The position numbers and the translations under genes were made by a program. A stretch of 64,000 bases of DNA from Arthrobacter oryzae (lineage in GTDB: Bacteria; Actinomycetota; Actinomycetes; Actinomycetales; Micrococcaceae): assembly GCF_030812315.1 (NCBI RefSeq), contig NZ_JAUSSM010000010.1, positions 141,047 through 205,046 of the forward strand, in the 5' to 3' direction. This document shows positions 43,828 through 52,639 of this stretch, piece by piece. The notes under the pieces were generated by a model. It did not search any database. It saw only the letters and a program-made list of their open reading frames with translations, and was not told where the DNA came from. The number at the start of each line of letters is the position of its first letter. Position 1 is the stretch's first letter.

Positions 43828-45177
43828 ATGTCTAACAAAACAGGCCTGACGGAACAGGTCAAAACAGTCACCGGAGCGACGAGATTCCGTTATCTCGTGC
43901 TCCTGGGCATCGTCGTCATAACCGTCGTGAACTATGTTGACCGCGGCGCAATTGCTTACGCTGCCAGCGGGATTATTGGTGAGTACAGCCTGGACCCTGC
44001 CGCCTGGGGACAGGTCCTCGGCTTCTTCGGCTACGGATATATGTTCGGGGCCCTGGCCGGGGGATTCCTGGCTGACAGGAAGGGCCCGAAATGGACGATG
44101 ACGGCCGCATGCGCGGCATGGTCGGTGCTCGTCGTTGGAGTGGTCATCGCGGGCGATATCGGCCTGCAGTTGTTCGGCTCCGCCCTTGTCGGCTTCGCGA
44201 TATTCCGAATAGGATTCGGGTTCGCTGAGGGGCCGACGTACGCCACCATTAACCGGACCGTCGCAAACTGGTCCACAGTCAAAGAACGCGGATTCATGTC
44301 CGCCTTTGGCCTGCTGGGAACACCCCTCGGGGCACTGCTATCGGCCCCCGTCGCCGTAGGCCTGATCACACTGACCGGGGGCTGGCGCTGGATGTTCGTC
44401 GTCCTGGGCGTCCTTGGTCTGGTCTGGCTTTTGTGGTGGCAGCTTCTGTTCACCAACAAGCCAGAAGAAAACCCGCGGGTCAATTCCCAGGAGCTTGCGC
44501 AGATCCGCACAGCTGATGTGACCGGGGGGAATGCGGACGGCTTCGACGGTGGCGCTAATGCCAAATGGTACGAGTTCTTCCTCAGCAGGACGCTGATCTT
44601 CAATGCCCTCGGCTACTTCTCCTTCATGTATGTGAACTTCATGATTCTCAGCTGGACGCCCAGGTACTTGGAATCCGAGTTCGGCTTCAAGCTGGGGTCT
44701 TTGTGGTACTTGGGCATGGTGCCCTGGATCGGAGCCTGCTTCACTGTTGTACTCGGCGGAAAAATCTCCGACTGGCTTCGTCAGAAGACTGGAAGTCTGT
44801 GGATCGCCAGAAGCGGATTTGCCATGTTGTCGCTGGCCCTGACCACGATCTGCTTCTGCTTCATTCCCACCCTGGACAACCCGGCAGCCGTGCTGGTCGT
44901 CATGGCAGTCGGGAATGCCCTCAACTCGCTCCCTAACGCTGTCTATTGGACAGTCCTGATTGACACTGTGCCCGCCAAGTCCGCCAGCTTCGCAGGAATG
45001 ACTCACTTCTTTGCCAACATTGCGACAGTCGTAGCCCCGACGCTAACCGGGTTCCTGGTCGCGGCACACGGATTCGACTCCATGTTTATCGCAACCGCCG
45101 TAGCAACCTGCATCGGCGTTGTAGCCATGGCATTCGTGCAGCCTGGTCGGTTTCGACGTAGCAAGGTGACGGCGTGA
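43828..45177 (+). CDS. MFS transporter, anion:cation symporter type
   Basis: The start is the ATG at 43828; it lies within about ten bases of the presumed -10 box, so the message may be leaderless. The 449-residue protein has about 12 membrane helices with the family phrases ITVVNYVDRGAIAYAASGII, GYMFGALAGGFLADRKGPKW (A-motif) and FRIGFGFAEGPTYATINRTV. Members carry organic acids such as glucarate, tartrate, phthalate or allantoate. It overlaps the amidase gene by four bases, so the carried compound is probably an amide or is made into one. Confidence 0.92.
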   Translation: MSNKTGLTEQVKTVTGATRFRYLVLLGIVVITVVNYVDRGAIAYAASGIIGEYSLDPAAWGQVLGFFGYGYMFGALAGGFLADRKGPKWTMTAACAAWSVLVVGVVIAGDIGLQLFGSALVGFAIFRIGFGFAEGPTYATINRTVANWSTVKERGFMSAFGLLGTPLGALLSAPVAVGLITLTGGWRWMFVVLGVLGLVWLLWWQLLFTNKPEENPRVNSQELAQIRTADVTGGNADGFDGGANAKWYEFFLSRTLIFNALGYFSFMYVNFMILSWTPRYLESEFGFKLGSLWYLGMVPWIGACFTVVLGGKISDWLRQKTGSLWIARSGFAMLSLALTTICFCFIPTLDNPAAVLVVMAVGNALNSLPNAVYWTVLIDTVPAKSASFAGMTHFFANIATVVAPTLTGFLVAAHGFDSMFIATAVATCIGVVAMAFVQPGRFRRSKVTA

Positions 45178-46526
45178 TGACCTCAGTAGGACAACTAGCT
45201 GACGATATACGTTCCGGATCAACGACGGCTTCCGTTGCCACACTCCAGGCGGCCAACGCTGTCGCCGCAACGAATAACCGTCTGAATGCCTGGCTTACGA
45301 TGAACGCCGAAGCGGAGAGCGATGCACAAGGAATCGATCACGAACGCTCACTGGGCATCAAAGCAGGCGCCCTGTCGGGGGTACCCTGCGGCATCAAAGA
45401 CCTCATTGATGTGGCCGGCATGCCCACTACCGCGGGATCAAACTTTCCACACCACGTCGCCACTCAGGACGCCGCCGTCGTCAAATTGCTCCGAGCCGCT
45501 GGCGCGGTGATCCTGGGCAAGACCGCCACCCACGAATTCGCGTTTGGACCCACCGGAGACATTGCGGCTACGGGTCCGACATGCAATCCGCATGACCCGA
45601 CAAGGATGTCTGGCGGCTCCAGCAGCGGTTCTGGCGCCGCCGTGGCGGCCGGACACGTTCCGTTCGCTTTAGGAACGGATACGGGTGGTTCCGTCCGGAT
45701 CCCTGCGGCGCTGTGCGGGACTGTTGGTCTGCGCCCGACGTCCGGGACACTGGACGCTATCGGTGTTCTACCGCTCGCGCCGACCCTCGACACGGTGGGT
45801 GTCCTCGCTTCCGATGTCGATGGTGTGTCCCGAGTCTGGGCGGCGATTTCGCAGGGCGCCTCGGACCCGGTCATGGCGGTTCCCGGGACAGTAAGAGTTG
45901 GTCTCATAGCCGACGAATTTTACTCGAAGGTCAGTGGTGACGTCGCGGATTCAATGAAGAACGCCGTACATACCTTGTGTAACGCCGGAGTTGTCGTCGC
46001 CGACGTGACTCTCGGGTGGCTGGAGGAGTCGATATCGGTTTATGACCATATTCAGTGCGCCGAAGCTGTCGTAACCCACCGCCAGCGACTTCTGGAAAAC
46101 CCGGAGCTGTTTCAGAATGAGGTGCGGATGAGGCTGCAAGGTGCCCAGCGGGTACAGGAGCGGGAGTATCACTCTGCGCTCACCAGGAGGAGCGACTGGC
46201 AGGCTCGCGTCGCCGAATACTTCGGGGATTGCGACGTGCTGATCTGCCCGACAAGCCCGATCACTGCACCCCTCATTGGGCAGCGGTCCGGCTTCGATGC
46301 CGGGTGGTCCACTGCCAAGGAGGCCCTGTTGAATTTCACTAGTCCCTGGAGTGTACTTGGGGTTCCGGCTCTGGCGCTGCCCATGGGAAAGAACGCTGTC
46401 GGGATGCCGATGTCTGTTCAGCTCCTTGGCAGGCCGAACGACGAACAGACAGTGTTCTCTATAGGCTTGCTGCTCGAGGAGCTCCTTAGGGCAACGAACT
46501 CACAGTTAGAACGTTCATCTCAGTAG
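45174..46526 (+). CDS. amidase signature-family enzyme
   Basis: The 450-residue enzyme carries the Ser-cisSer-Lys triad context: Lys in GVPCGIKDLIDVAGMPTTAG, cis-Ser in TRMSGGSSSGSGAAVAAGHV and nucleophile region FALGTDTGGSVRIPAALCGT. The C-terminus has LICPTSPITAPLIG and NFTSPWSVLGVPALALPMGK, as in AtzF/allophanate-hydrolase and indoleacetamide-type amidases. It hydrolyses an amide in the cytoplasm, presumably the compound imported by the MFS protein whose stop overlaps its start. Confidence 0.92.
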   Translation: MMTSVGQLADDIRSGSTTASVATLQAANAVAATNNRLNAWLTMNAEAESDAQGIDHERSLGIKAGALSGVPCGIKDLIDVAGMPTTAGSNFPHHVATQDAAVVKLLRAAGAVILGKTATHEFAFGPTGDIAATGPTCNPHDPTRMSGGSSSGSGAAVAAGHVPFALGTDTGGSVRIPAALCGTVGLRPTSGTLDAIGVLPLAPTLDTVGVLASDVDGVSRVWAAISQGASDPVMAVPGTVRVGLIADEFYSKVSGDVADSMKNAVHTLCNAGVVVADVTLGWLEESISVYDHIQCAEAVVTHRQRLLENPELFQNEVRMRLQGAQRVQEREYHSALTRRSDWQARVAEYFGDCDVLICPTSPITAPLIGQRSGFDAGWSTAKEALLNFTSPWSVLGVPALALPMGKNAVGMPMSVQLLGRPNDEQTVFSIGLLLEELLRATNSQLERSSQ

Positions 46527-46545
46527 ATGTCCGACGTGCGGTAAG

Positions 46546-46567
46546 GGGCCGGCCGACCAGCCGGCCC
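46546..46567 (+). terminator. hairpin terminator of the MFS-amidase operon
   Basis: GGGCCGGC, six-base loop, GCCGGCCC, followed by TATTCCGTTT. It lies 20 bases after the amidase stop. Confidence 0.65.
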
Positions 46568-47089
46568 TATTCCGTTTAAGATCCTCGCGGACGAATACAA
46601 GACCTCCACCTGCTGGCGGCCGCACACGTGGTCGTGCGGCTGCGGGAAGATGACCTGGCGCCGCTGAACATCGAGCGTCCTTACCACAAGGAGGTCCGCG
46701 TCTACTCGGCCGGGCCGCGTTTGGCCACTGTCATGTCTGAGATAGCTCACTGGGCTTCCCCTCGAGCTGCCCCTGTCCCACAGTCTGTGGGACAAATTGC
46801 CGACGCCGTCTCGGGACGTGTGAGAGGCATGACTTCCGGGTCGGCGTCGCGGCGCCGGCCTGGGGGAGTGCTCTCAAAGGCGGCCCAATGCAGAGGAAGC
46901 TGGGGTGGCAGGTCGTACGGCTCCTTGAGCCCGGAAAAGCGGTCCCCGGTCCTCGACGATCTCGACAAACTCGCCAGCCGGGCCTCGAATACGTTGAAGG
47001 CCGGCGAGGCAGGACAGCAGATTCGTTCGGAACTTCTTCTAGCTCGAGGACCTGTGAATATGGCAGTTTGGTTCAGGACCGGTGTGACG
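46568..47089. other. 520-base stretch with only fragments
   Basis: A plus-strand frame contains VVVRLREDDLAPLNIERPYH KEVRVYS and later DDLDKLASRASNTLKAGEAG, which look like pieces of former proteins, but I cannot name them and there is no intact gene. The IS30 element begins at 47090. Confidence 0.4.
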
Positions 47090-48417
47090 GGGTGGATTCT
47101 AACGATCGTCGCAACACTCGGCGGTTAGGTGTGTGTGGTTAGGAGCCTAGCAAAGCGCTCTGAGGGAGTGTCGTCGTTGAGGATTCTCCGCGGTCGGTTG
47201 TTGAGGCCCATGGCGACATCTGCCAAGTGCTGGGGACTATAAATGGACAGGTCCGAGTACTTCGGAAAGTACTGGCGCAGCAACCCATTCGTGTTCTCGT
47301 TCGTGCCGCGTGGCCAGGGCGAGTGGGGATCACAGAAATAGATCGGGACGCCGGTGGCTGCTGCGGTGAATCCGGCGTGCGTGGCCATCTCGCTTCCCTG
47401 GTCCCAGGTCAGCGATGATCGCAACGCAGGCGGCAACGGATTGAACGCCCTGATGAGTCCGTCGCGCAGGTCCTCGGCAGGGTTGATTCCGGGCATGTGC
47501 ACCAGGAGCAGGTAGCGGGTGCTCCTCTCGACCAATGTGGCGATCGCGGAACGGTTCTGGGTGCCCATGATCAGGTCTCCTTCCCACGCCCCGGGAACGG
47601 AACGGTCGCTGGCCTCTTGGGGCCGGTCGCTGATCATCAACACCTCGCCGGCGAACCTGGAGGATATTCTGGCAATTGATCTGTTGGGTTTGCGACGGTC
47701 CCTGCCGGTGCGAAGGCATTTGACGAGCTCTCTGGAGAGCCCGCGGCGGCCCCTGATGTAGAAGGCCTGGTAGATCGTTTCGTGGACGATGTGCAGGTCT
47801 TTGCGGGTTGGGAAGGCCTTCTTCAGCTGGCGGCAGATCAAACCGGGGCTCCACCAGCGGTCCAGCATTGCCTGGACGTAGGTCTTCAGTTCAGGAAGGC
47901 GCGCGATCTTTCCCACGCGCGGGCGCTGACGGCGGGTCCGGGCTTTCTTCTGTGCGTAGTGCGGGCGGTATTGTCCTGACGGATTCCGGTTCCGGCGCAG
48001 CTCACGGCTCACGGCTCACGGTGGACGGTGCCCTGCCCAGCCCGGCGGCTATCGAGCGCAGGCTCTCCCCGGTGCGGTGCCGGTCAGCAATGGTGATCCG
48101 CTCGTCCTCGGACAGGTACCGGGCGGAAATGACCGCCGGCTGTCCCCTGACAGCAGTGATTGCAGGGTAGGTGTAAACGCGCCCCGTTTTCGGGTCCGTG
48201 TGCCGGTATCCATTTCTCCACTTCGAGCCCGTCTTCCGCCCGATGTCCAGCATGCGGCACGACTCTGCATTAATGAAACCCTGATTCATGAGGTGAATAT
48301 AGCGGGCGCGCTCACTCGTCTTGCCCGGAGGTCCAGGCTTCAACTGTGTCTTCCGATCGATGGCCACTGCGACTCCTGCAAATGATCAGGTGTTGCGACG
48401 ATTGTTAGAATCCACCC
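47090..48417 (-). mobile_element. IS30-family insertion sequence with 28-bp terminal repeats
   Basis: GGGTGGATTCTAACGATCGT CGCAACAC at 47090-47117 and GTGTTGCGACGATTGTTAGA ATCCACCC at 48390-48417 are inverted repeats with one mismatch. The enclosed 1.3 kb holds a single transposase gene on the minus strand. The right flank is the middle of an acetyltransferase gene; the left flank does not continue that gene, so a deletion accompanied or followed insertion. Confidence 0.9.
47125..48367 (-). pseudogene. IS30-family transposase, broken by a 7-bp tandem duplication
   Basis: The N-terminal frame (from 48367) has a HTH region: LMNQGFINAESCRMLDIGRK, TITAVRGQ-like Zn/arm sequence, EDERITIADRHRTGESLRSI and AAGLGRAPSTVSRE. 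At 48005-48022 the unit CACGGCT is repeated, adding seven bases (plus-strand view) relative to the expected STVSRELRRN. The rest continues in another frame with the DDE core: GAWEGDLIMGTQNRSAIATL (Asp), LTWDQGSEMATHAGFTAAAT (Asp), WPRGTNENTNGLLRQYFPK (Glu). Replication slippage can restore or destroy this gene. Confidence 0.88.
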
Positions 48418-48835
48418 TGTATTGACTGCCATGGTGGAAGCAACGACCCGTTGCACGTCGAATTCGGCAAAGCCCTTGGCGATCAGCGCACGGGAACCCT
48501 CGGTGGCGTACCCCGTTCCCCAAGCCGCGCAGCGCAACCGGAGCCCAGTTCTGGCTGATCGAGTGGATCACCGGGGGCGGGTGGGTAGTGGAACCAGCCC
48601 AGGAAGTCATTGGTTGTCTTCTTAATTGCGGCCCAGAATCCGTAGCCGGGGAACTGCTTGTAGTAGCCGAGGAACGCGGGAAGATACTCGCCTTCAACCT
48701 CGTCCCGGGACGTCGGGGCGCCGCCCGTGATGTACGGCATCACACGCGGACACCGTCCAACTCCACGAGCAGGTCTCCGTCATGGGAATCAAACTGCCGC
48801 AGCAACAGCCGCTCCATCTCCGGGAATATGAGCAT
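48418..48835 (-). pseudogene. GNAT-family N-acetyltransferase, frameshifted and truncated by IS30
   Basis: From an ATG at 48835: MLIFPEMERLLLRQFDSHDG and DLLVELDG, then a shift to VMPYITGGAPTSRDEVEGEY LPAF, GFWAAIKKTTNDFLGWFHYP, and a second shift near 48560 to RCAAWGTGYATEGSRALIAK and AEFDVQRVVASTMAVNT, where IS30 cuts it. The WGTGYATEG string is the acetyl-CoA binding loop of the RimJ/RimL-like branch. The final helix is missing. Not functional. Confidence 0.75.
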
Positions 48836-49040
48836 GCGGACATTCTTGCACCGGGGCGCAACGCGCGCGACGTTAGGCCCTCCCCACTTTCTCAGTTTCT
48901 AGGCGGCCCCACACGCTGCTGCCGGGCTTTGTCATCACGTATCTGCGGGACCTACGTTGCTTGTTCCTCCTGACCGGTCAGCAGCCGGGAGGAATGGTCG
49001 TGGACGACCAGCTGGAGCGGCGGGGGACCCTGCCGTGGCT

Positions 49041-49277
49041 CTATTCCGACGACCAGCGGTACTGACGTTGGAAGACCTGGGCAAGTACCAGCAGCGGTTC
49101 CATCCGGTCAGGGGTATCAGCCAGAAGCCGGAAGCCTTCCTGAAGAGCGTCGGTTTCCCGATTGAGCAGCGCCAGAAACCGGACATGATCCAATGGCGGG
49201 CAGCCGTTGGAGAGGGCACGCTCGACCGCATTGCGGTCCAGCACCACATCCCGAAGCGTGGCAGGGTCAGTACGCAC
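49041..49277 (-). CDS. small hypothetical protein
   Basis: A 78-residue frame begins at a GTG with AAGGAGG 11 bases upstream. It is helical and charged: ATLRDVVLDRNAVERALSNG, LDHVRFLALLNRETDALQEG, LVLAQVFQRQYRWSSE. It lies opposite the untranslated upstream part of the EAL gene frame. No family recognised; codon use looks coding. Confidence 0.4.
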   Translation of the reverse strand: MRTDPATLRDVVLDRNAVERALSNGCPPLDHVRFLALLNRETDALQEGFRLLADTPDRMEPLLVLAQVFQRQYRWSSE

Positions 49278-49403
49278 ACGGTTACGTGCCTCCTTAGGAA
49301 CTTGTCACGGAACCAACCGATATGGACGACCTCGACGGGGCCGGTCACAACGTCCCCATGTTCTCATGGCACTGGCCGAGCATCCCCGAGCAGCTACTCG
49401 GGG

Positions 49404-50849
49404 ATGGGGGGTCCCTCGTCCCTGCTATTTGTTCTTTGGGGTCTAGTCTGTGCGTGGGGGGGGTACACATTGCCGGAGTCGCGTCGTAAGAGGTTACTGT
49501 CCTTGGTCGGCAGCCACTTGCTCACGAGCGTTTTGTGCGTCCAGGTCGCGTTCACTGTGGCGATTCTGGCCTTGTTGGAATCAGGACATCTCGTTTCGCT
49601 GGATTCTCCCGCGCTGCGGGGCCTTCTGGGCTCCGCCGCGGGATGCCTGATCCTTTTGGCCCTTTATACCGCCTGGCGTGACAGAAGGGCACGGCGCGGG
49701 GAGAGATCCAAAGCCGATGGGCTCTCGGATCGTATGGAGGCGGTGCTGACCTTCCGCCGGGAATGGTGGTGGGCCACGGATGAGGCCGGAACGTTCACTT
49801 TCTCCAGCAGCGCCTCGCTGGATCTGCTGGGGTACGCCCCGTCTGAACTCGAAGGGCAACCGGCCAGCATTGTTATTGATCTGGGCGACCTGGCCAAGGC
49901 CCGCCAATCCGTCGCCGCTGCCCTGGCACCTGATGGTTCCAGCTGGGCCGGGGTCGTGGTCAGGTGCCGGCGGCGGGACGGGAGCCCTGTGTGGATGGAG
50001 GTATCCGGACACGTCCGCCCAGCCCTCCACGGTACTAGCGCAGGATTCGAAGGCGCGTGCAGACCACTTCGCCCCCAAACCGCCCGGGTGCTGGCTGTCG
50101 AGCGCACCAGGGAACGGATCGAGCAGGTGCTGCACGAAAAAAAGTTCCTCACGGCCTTCCAGCCCATTCACGAACTCGCCACCGGCGCGGTCATCGGAGT
50201 CGAGGCCTTGGCACGATTCATCGACGACGACGGCGGCAGCCCGGAGCATTGGTTTTCCGAGGCCGCAACTGTAGGCCTGGCAGCTGACCTGGAATTCGCC
50301 GCCCTCGAATCAGCACTGACGGCCGCGACCGGGCTGCCACCCCACCTGTACGTGGCCCTTAATCTCTCACCGGAAACATGCCTGGATCCGCGCCTGCCCG
50401 GGTTTCTCGCCAGATCGGGTATCGCTCCGAACCGGCTGGTGCTGGAACTGACCGAAAACCTGGCCGTGGCAGCTTATGCCCCGCTTGTAGCAGCCCTGGC
50501 CCCGCTCCGCGGACAAGGTCTGAGGATAGCCGTCGACGACGCCGGAGCAGGTTTCGCCTCCATGCGCCATATCCTGCACCTGCACCCTGACATCATCAAA
50601 CTGGACCGGAGCCTCATCGCCGGCATCGACCAAGACCCCGGCCAACGCGCCCTCGGCGCGGCCATGGTCGAATTCGCTCAACAGATCCAGGCACAGCTCG
50701 TCGCCGAAGGCATAGAAAGCGAGGCTGAGCTGTCAGCCGTGACCAGACTGGGCATGTACTCAGGTCAAGGATACGTACTGGGCAGGCCCTCAGCAGCACC
50801 GCAGAAATGGGCCACCTGGGAAGCCCTGGAAAGACGGGACACAGCCTGA
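49404..50849 (+). CDS. PAS-EAL domain cyclic di-GMP phosphodiesterase with membrane N-terminus
   Basis: Start taken at the ATG at 49404; the open frame extends further upstream but that part is antisense to a better candidate and lacks structure. The 481-residue protein has three hydrophobic segments (LLFVLWGLVCAWG, VAFTVAILALLESG, LLGSAAGCLILLALYTAW), a PAS domain (WWATDEAGTFTFSSSASLDL LGYAP) and an EAL domain (FLTAFQPIHELATGAVIGVE ALARF). Catalytic landmarks follow: LNLSPETCLD, LVLELTEN, AVDDAGAGFASMRHILHLHP, IIKLDRSLI, LVAEGIESEAEL and GQGYVLGRP. It should hydrolyse c-di-GMP at the membrane. Monocistronic. Confidence 0.88.
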   Translation: MGGPSSLLFVLWGLVCAWGGYTLPESRRKRLLSLVGSHLLTSVLCVQVAFTVAILALLESGHLVSLDSPALRGLLGSAAGCLILLALYTAWRDRRARRGERSKADGLSDRMEAVLTFRREWWWATDEAGTFTFSSSASLDLLGYAPSELEGQPASIVIDLGDLAKARQSVAAALAPDGSSWAGVVVRCRRRDGSPVWMEVSGHVRPALHGTSAGFEGACRPLRPQTARVLAVERTRERIEQVLHEKKFLTAFQPIHELATGAVIGVEALARFIDDDGGSPEHWFSEAATVGLAADLEFAALESALTAATGLPPHLYVALNLSPETCLDPRLPGFLARSGIAPNRLVLELTENLAVAAYAPLVAALAPLRGQGLRIAVDDAGAGFASMRHILHLHPDIIKLDRSLIAGIDQDPGQRALGAAMVEFAQQIQAQLVAEGIESEAELSAVTRLGMYSGQGYVLGRPSAAPQKWATWEALERRDTA

Positions 50850-51472
50850 AGCGCCCCTGCGACTGGATTCATAACGTCCCAAGTCGCCTGCACGAGGAGA
50901 GCCGGAGCTTTGGCCAAGAGCACCGACGCGGTCTCGGAACGGGTGGATCCCTGTGTCGCTGACCGGCTGGAAGCAAGAGTCAGGTCCGTGCGCGCAGACG
51001 GGCTCTGGAGGCTTTCCGGTTGATTAACAACAAGGGCCGCATCCTCCACCTCAGCTTGGGGCTGCCCACGCCGCGTCGTTTTCGGTCCGACGCGTGGGAT
51101 GGGAACGCCTTTCCCCGAGGTCGAGTGCAGAGGACTTCTGACATTCGGTGCAGACGACTTCTGAAATTGACAGATACGGTGTGCAGGCATATTGGGTTTC
51201 TCTTCTCAAAACTCGATTCGGGATCCTAGGCCGACTGTACGGTTTCGAGACCAATTTATGAGAAGCACCGCCTGAGGTCGGACCGTTTCATCACAATGGC
51301 GGTCCCCGCAGAATGACGGCGCTTGGCGGCAGCCCGTTGCAAGCCCAAAGATTCTCGAATCAATCCATTCTCGGAATCCTTCGTTTTCAAGAACACTTCA
51401 CTGCGTTGGCTGTTAATTACGTTTGGCGCCCGGCCAGGGCGATCAACCGTAAGCGGATCGAACGCGACCAGT
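50850..51472. other. 620-base noncoding stretch with GTGCAG repeats
   Basis: No gene supported. It contains the tandem repeat at 51125-51186 listed separately and a run of relic-like sequence after 51300. Confidence 0.5.
51125..51186 (+). repeat. tandem GTGCAG repeat units
   Basis: Two 23-base direct units at 51125 and 51148 (GTGCAG, three bases, GACTTCTGA, then AYATT-like), followed by a third GTGCAG at 51181. The first 40 bases match 6235-6275 almost base for base. GTTTCGAGAC follows near 51243, as the palindrome follows the array at 6.2 kb. Confidence 0.7.
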
Positions 51473-51744
51473 TCAGCGCCCATCGGGCAGCTTTGATCTA
51501 AGTTCTTCTGCATAGGAAGCGAGGGCCCGACGCTGGTCTCGGGTGAATCTTCTGGCCTGCAGGTCGAGGACTGCCCGGCTGCCCAGCTCTCCCACACCCA
51601 ACAGCTGACTCACCCGACGGATTGCTTCGTCCATGTCCTCTGAATCCTCAATCACCTGGAAGACCTCGTCCCGCCGATCCATCGCCTGCACCAGAGCCTC
51701 GAGGGTCATCAACTGTTGCCTCATCTGCCGCTCGTCCTCATCCA
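51473..51744 (-). CDS. stand-alone GyrA/ParC coiled-coil-like small protein
   Basis: Start at the ATG at 51744 (MDEDERQMRQQLMTLEALVQ), giving 90 residues. The sequence follows the coiled-coil/hinge segment of type IIA topoisomerase A subunits: LEALVQAMDRRDEVFQVIED for the xLxGLxxALxxxDEVIxxI part, SEDMDEAIRRVSQLLGVGEL for the A-x-x-x-L-x-x-x-F-x-L part, and AVLDLQARRFTRDQRRALAS YAEEL for the Q-A-x-x-I-L-D-M-R-L-x-x-L-T part. None of the cleavage or ATPase domains is present. It may bind DNA gyrase or just dimerise; role unknown. Confidence 0.65.
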
Positions 51745-51875
51745 TGCCGCGATTCTTCACGACCGCAACTCTTCGAAGAACCAGCCGCCGGCGTTCCAAT
51801 TCCTAGGAACTGAGACGCCCACTTTGTCGGGCCAGCCACTAGCGCTGCCGACACCTCTTCAAAGGACGCCGTTGC

Positions 51876-51930
51876 GGGAGACAAATAGCGCTACGAAAAA
51901 ACCGCCATTTATAGCTGCGAGTCACAGATG
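51876..51930 (+). repeat. ~50-bp repeat shared with 6080-6130
   Basis: GACAAATAGCGCTACGAAAA and ACCGCCATTTA then CTGCGAGTCACA; see the copy near 6.1 kb. Here it lies directly upstream of the second copy of the small gene. Confidence 0.7.
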
Positions 51931-52013
51931 AAGCGCCGCGTTTGACTCGTCGTTTCGCTGCGTACCTCCAAGCAGGAGTTATTCTTAGCTCCACAAGACT
52001 CTGGGGGAAAAAG

Positions 52014-52394
52014 ATGAAACCAATCACTGTTGATGGCAGCAAGGGCACGCTGGAACTCGATGCCGAGGGAGTTCTCCAGCTTGTTTGGAAGCCAGGGACT
52101 ATTCTGGGGGCCGATGATGTACACGCGGCGATGGCAAAGGTCAATGAGATTGCCGACGGTGCCGAGTACCCGATGTTGATCGACATAACGAACACCCAAG
52201 CGGTGACCCGTCAGGCCAGGTCCGTTTTCAGCATCCGGTGCGCCGCTTCGCGAATTGCCCTGCTTGGCTCAAACCCGGTCAATCGTGTCATTGCCAACTT
52301 CGCTATGGCACGGCGGACACTCCCGGTTCCCACCCGGTTTTTCACATCCCGCGACGAGGCCATCATCTGGCTTCTTCGTACTCCGCTTCCCTGA
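52014..52394 (+). CDS. small conserved hypothetical protein (STAS-like fold suspected), copy 2
   Basis: ATG at 52014 after GGGGGAAAAAG. The 126-residue product is a close paralog of the protein at 4766: KPITVDGSKGTLELDAEGVL, DDVHAAMAKVNEIADGAEYP, VTRQARSVFSIRCAASRIAL and FTSRDEAIIWLLR. Differences are scattered conservative changes plus one extra residue near position 17, so both are under selection or only recently diverged. Upstream DNA is also shared for about 90 bases. A longer frame from 51942 covers only upstream repeat sequence. Confidence 0.75.
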   Translation: MKPITVDGSKGTLELDAEGVLQLVWKPGTILGADDVHAAMAKVNEIADGAEYPMLIDITNTQAVTRQARSVFSIRCAASRIALLGSNPVNRVIANFAMARRTLPVPTRFFTSRDEAIIWLLRTPLP

Positions 52395-52500
52395 TCTGGG
52401 CCGTGGTGGTTCCAGGAGGAAAGAGCGTCGACGCAAATTTCGAGGACGGTCGTTCTTTGCGGACGGCTTCAATCTGACGTCACGGGCCGGGTGCCATTCT

Positions 52501-52610
52501 CAGCTGACTGCACTGACCTTCCCGTAATTTCGGTGGTAGTGCAGACGATTTGTGGGCAGGGGCTGCGTTACTCCTGTGCACTAACCTCGCTTCTGCTCGG
52601 CACTCCGCCA
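52501..52610 (+). repeat. dispersed ~110-bp repeat, copy 3
   Basis: CAGCTGACTGCACTGACCTT CCCGTAATTTCGG, then GTGCAGACGATTTGTGG, ACTCCTGTGCAC and CTTCTGCTCGGCACTCC align in order with the copies at 4307 and 6284. It lies about 105 bases after the second copy of the small gene; the copy at 4307 lies upstream of the first. Confidence 0.5.
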
Positions 52611-52639
52611 AGCGAGCCCGGGCGTGCTCGGCGGGATCT

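Noticed and set aside
48957..49403. Upstream extension of the EAL protein frame
   Set aside because: No domain, Pro/Arg-rich, and antisense to a small frame with a better ribosome site; start placed at 49404.
4307..52610. Integron attC sites as an explanation for the dispersed repeats
   Set aside because: The copies have no GTTRRRY/RYYYAAC core sites, and the only integrase in the window is a broken tyrosine enzyme far away; not supported.
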